Positions 62,026 to 64,000 of a stretch of 64,000 bases of DNA are shown here, in pieces. A program made the position numbers and the translations under genes. This DNA comes from Symsagittifera roscoffensis. Taxonomy: Eukaryota > Xenacoelomorpha > Acoela > Convolutidae. Under the pieces are notes generated by a model. It was not told the DNA's origin. It worked only from the letters and a program-made list of their open reading frames with translations, and ran no database searches. The DNA lies in NCBI RefSeq assembly GCF_963678635.1, contig NC_087067.1, positions 32,648,401-32,712,400 of the forward strand, in the 5' to 3' direction. Each line of letters begins with the position of its first letter. Within the stretch, counting starts at the first letter, position 1.

Positions 62026-63277
62026 TGAAAATTCTGAACCTGCAAATTATCTTAATAGAGTGAAGATGTCAGTATGAAGGGTCTAATTGAGCCTGGTGAA
62101 TTGCTCGAACGGCCATAACTTGCCCCAAAAACTTAAGACTTCCAAATTTTTCTATTTCTATCGTAAGACCATCGTCAAATCTTGGGGGACTGAGAAAATG
62201 AACCAATTTGGTCGAACCAGTTCAAAGTTATGAGTTCTTGAAAGCTCGGTGATGCCAAAAAGTTAAGCCTAATCGAGCGTGGTGCAAAAAACGAAAATTT
62301 CAAAATTTTTGTTCTTTTCTGTCTAAATTTTATTTTTTCAATATCGTATCACAATTTTGGACTCAGAACAATTCCAACGAGCCCAAAACGACTTCTTTAG
62401 CTTCAGTGTTCGTGGAGTAATCATCAGTTGAAATTTTGGGGGGAGCTGAAATTCGGCCATTTTGGAAGAAAATCGACCTAAAACTTAACTTTTAAGTTAG
62501 TGCAATTTTTTCTTGCATTTTTCATAAAATGGGGTGCTCTCTGCTGTCGCAGAGTGCATTCAAAGAAACTTATCAAATAGATTTGAAAACTTACCTATTT
62601 AATAAGTTTATCACAACAATTAGGCTAAAAGCATCTATCAGTATCCTGGCTGGTATTCGACCATATGCCACTAACGTTGAGTGAGCAGCTATCATGCCAT
62701 CGATGGTCATCTAAGACACCCTGTACACGCTCCGTAGGTTTTGACCAGCCGATTTGGCCATAAAACTCATTGGGCCAAAAAAATTCTGAAAATTGTCAAT
62801 TTTTCAAATTTTGTTTGAATTGCATAAATTATAACGTGAGCGTGCAAAATTTTACATGGTATAAGAGCATATTTCTACTCTCGCGCGAGGGCGAGTGTTT
62901 TAAAAGTAATGTACATAGTTATATGCTAGTCAGGATATAAATGGAAGCGGAATTACTCAAATGCCTAAGGCAGAACCGCAGATTCTGTCTTTGTCTACAT
63001 CGTTAAGCCCATGTCGTATGTAACGGCACAAACGCAGATGGTTATAACGTAGTCTACTGTACTCTTACGATAGATTTACTAGCCAGCAGGGGAGTTTTGT
63101 TAGGGCGAAGTGTCATTATGGCTACCTCTTTTCAACTTTCCCCCTTGACCTTTCATAAGTTGGTCCGGGAGCAACCCAGCTCTCAACCCAGTCGGATAAA
63201 TATAAATTTTTATGATGCGAGCTGTTTTTTCATTGTTGTGTTCAAGGCATGTACCAAAATTAGGAAAAGGTTTAGCT

Positions 63278-63464
63278 ATCGCTTCTCGGCCTTTTGGCTA
63301 AGATCATGTGTAGTATCTGTTCTTGTCAGCTAAATATCTGGCATGCTGGGCATAGCCTGGCACCAATATTAAACTGATTTTTACTTCCCGAGTTAACACC
63401 GAAGCTTGCTTCAGTTGACTCACGGATTGTCCCGGTCTTACACTACCATCGGGAGCAGTCCACC
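63278..63464 (+). ncRNA. U2: U2 snRNA, R40
   Basis: Single change T55A in the stem IIa loop. Last U2 gene in the window. Confidence 0.96.
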
Positions 63465-63578
63465 TGAAAATTCTGAACCTGCAAATTATCTTAATAGAGT
63501 GAAGATGTCAGTATGAAGGGTCTAATTGAGCCTGGTGAATTGCTCGAACGGCCATAACTTGCCCAAAAAACTTAAGAC

Positions 63579-64000
63579 TTCCAAATTTTTCTATTTCTAT
63601 CGTAAGACCATCGTCAAATCTTGGGGGACTGAGAAAATGAACCAATTTGGTCGAACCAGTTCAAAGTTATGAGTTCTTGAAAGCTCGGTGATTCCAAAAA
63701 GTTAAGCCTAATCGAGCGTGGTGCAAAAAACGAAAATTTCAAAATTTTTGTTCTTTTCTGTCTAAATTTTATTTTTTCAATATCGTATCACAATTTTGGA
63801 CTCAGAACAATTCCAACGAGCCCAAAACGACTTCTTTAGCTTCAGTGTTCGTGGAGTAATCATCAGTTGAAATTTTGGGGGGAGCTGAAATTCGGCCATT
63901 TTGGAAGAAAATCGACCTAAAACCTAACTTTTAAGTTAGTGCAATTTTTTTCTTGCATTTTTCATAAAATGGGGTGCTCTCTGCTGTCGCAGAGTGCATT
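63579..64000 (+). repeat. Partial unit R41, cut by the window edge
   Basis: The first 422 bp of a further unit, ending before its U2 gene. It shows that the array goes on to the right. Confidence 0.95.

Larger units (their letters stand above)
54943..63578 (+). repeat. Units R35-R40
   Basis: Six units of 1439-1440 bp with GAAGGGTCTAATTGAGCC and TTGCTCGAACGG. R36, R38 and R39 also share CATAGTTGG (one base lost), GGACGAATA and A168T in U2. R37 and R40 lack these, and R35 and R37 share GTACTTAG. The alternation suggests dimer-wise exchange. R37 and R41 share GTGATTCC. Confidence 0.93.
1..64000 (+). repeat. Tandem array of U2 snRNA gene units, about 1440 bp each
   Basis: The motif TTCCAAATTTTTC recurs at 1, 1441, 2880, 4313, 5753, 7193, 14218, 17176, 18616, 20061 and onward to 63579. 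Most spacings are 1439 or 1440 bp. Exceptions are 1433 (R3, R14), 1445 (R9), 1383 (R22), 1826 (R27), the 1280/882 alternation in R10-R13, and the two units holding LINE sequence. Every unit runs in the same direction and carries one U2 gene starting near unit position 1140; R27 has two. Units differ at only a few positions. The array crosses both window edges. Tandem U2 arrays are known in many animals (for example human RNU2). Copy number in an assembly of such an array should be treated with caution. Confidence 0.97.

Noticed and set aside
1-64000. CRISPR array or other prokaryotic repeat system
   Set aside because: The period is 1440 bp with no short repeat/spacer structure, and the repeats encode a spliceosomal RNA, so the DNA is eukaryotic.

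Overview
This window lies entirely inside a tandem array of U2 spliceosomal RNA genes. The unit is about 1440 bp, is in the same orientation throughout, and is traversed about 40 times. Each intact unit holds one 187-nt U2 gene on the + strand and about 1250 bp of AT-rich spacer with no convincing protein gene. The organism is a eukaryote. The canonical U2 architecture, together with an L1/Tx1-type LINE that has an APE-like endonuclease, points to an animal, probably an invertebrate, but the species cannot be read from the sequence. Neither array end is present, so the array continues on both sides.

Layout, with unit starts placed at the motif TTCCAAATTTTTC. Units R1-R5 occupy 1-7192. R6 (7193-14217) is split by a 5573-bp LINE on the - strand (7681-13253), flanked by a 12-bp target-site duplication. 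R7 (14218-17175) contains a 5' fragment of the same LINE, made by a tandem duplication of about 2958 bp rather than by a new insertion. R8-R9 (17176-20060) are ordinary. R10-R13 (20061-24384) form a higher-order repeat: a 2162-bp dimer present twice, each with one truncated and one complete U2 gene. R14-R26 (24385-43037) are ordinary apart from a deletion/insertion in R22. R27 (43038-44863) has two U2 genes through a 386-bp duplication. R28-R40 (44864-63578) are ordinary, and a partial R41 ends the window.

I count 41 U2 copies: 39 of full or near-full length and 2 truncated. Seven match the window consensus exactly. The rest carry a few substitutions, and many of these are shared by neighbouring units, the pattern expected from unequal crossing-over and local gene conversion. 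Some copies (R1, R3, R4, R10, R12, R19) have changes that make normal function doubtful.

The LINE has ORF1 (RRM-like region plus a CCHC-like zinc knuckle) and ORF2 (APE endonuclease, reverse transcriptase, C-terminal zinc-finger region). The copy is dead as read: ORF1 and ORF2 are each shifted at a run of nine A residues, and the endonuclease is also shifted at a (TA)n microsatellite. Between ORF1 and the working endonuclease segment lie two decayed extra copies of the endonuclease N-terminal region, giving a threefold repeat with a period of about 550 bp. Its insertion in a U2 array recalls known RNA-gene-targeted Tx1-clade LINEs such as Keno, but a single independent insertion in the spacer does not prove target specificity.
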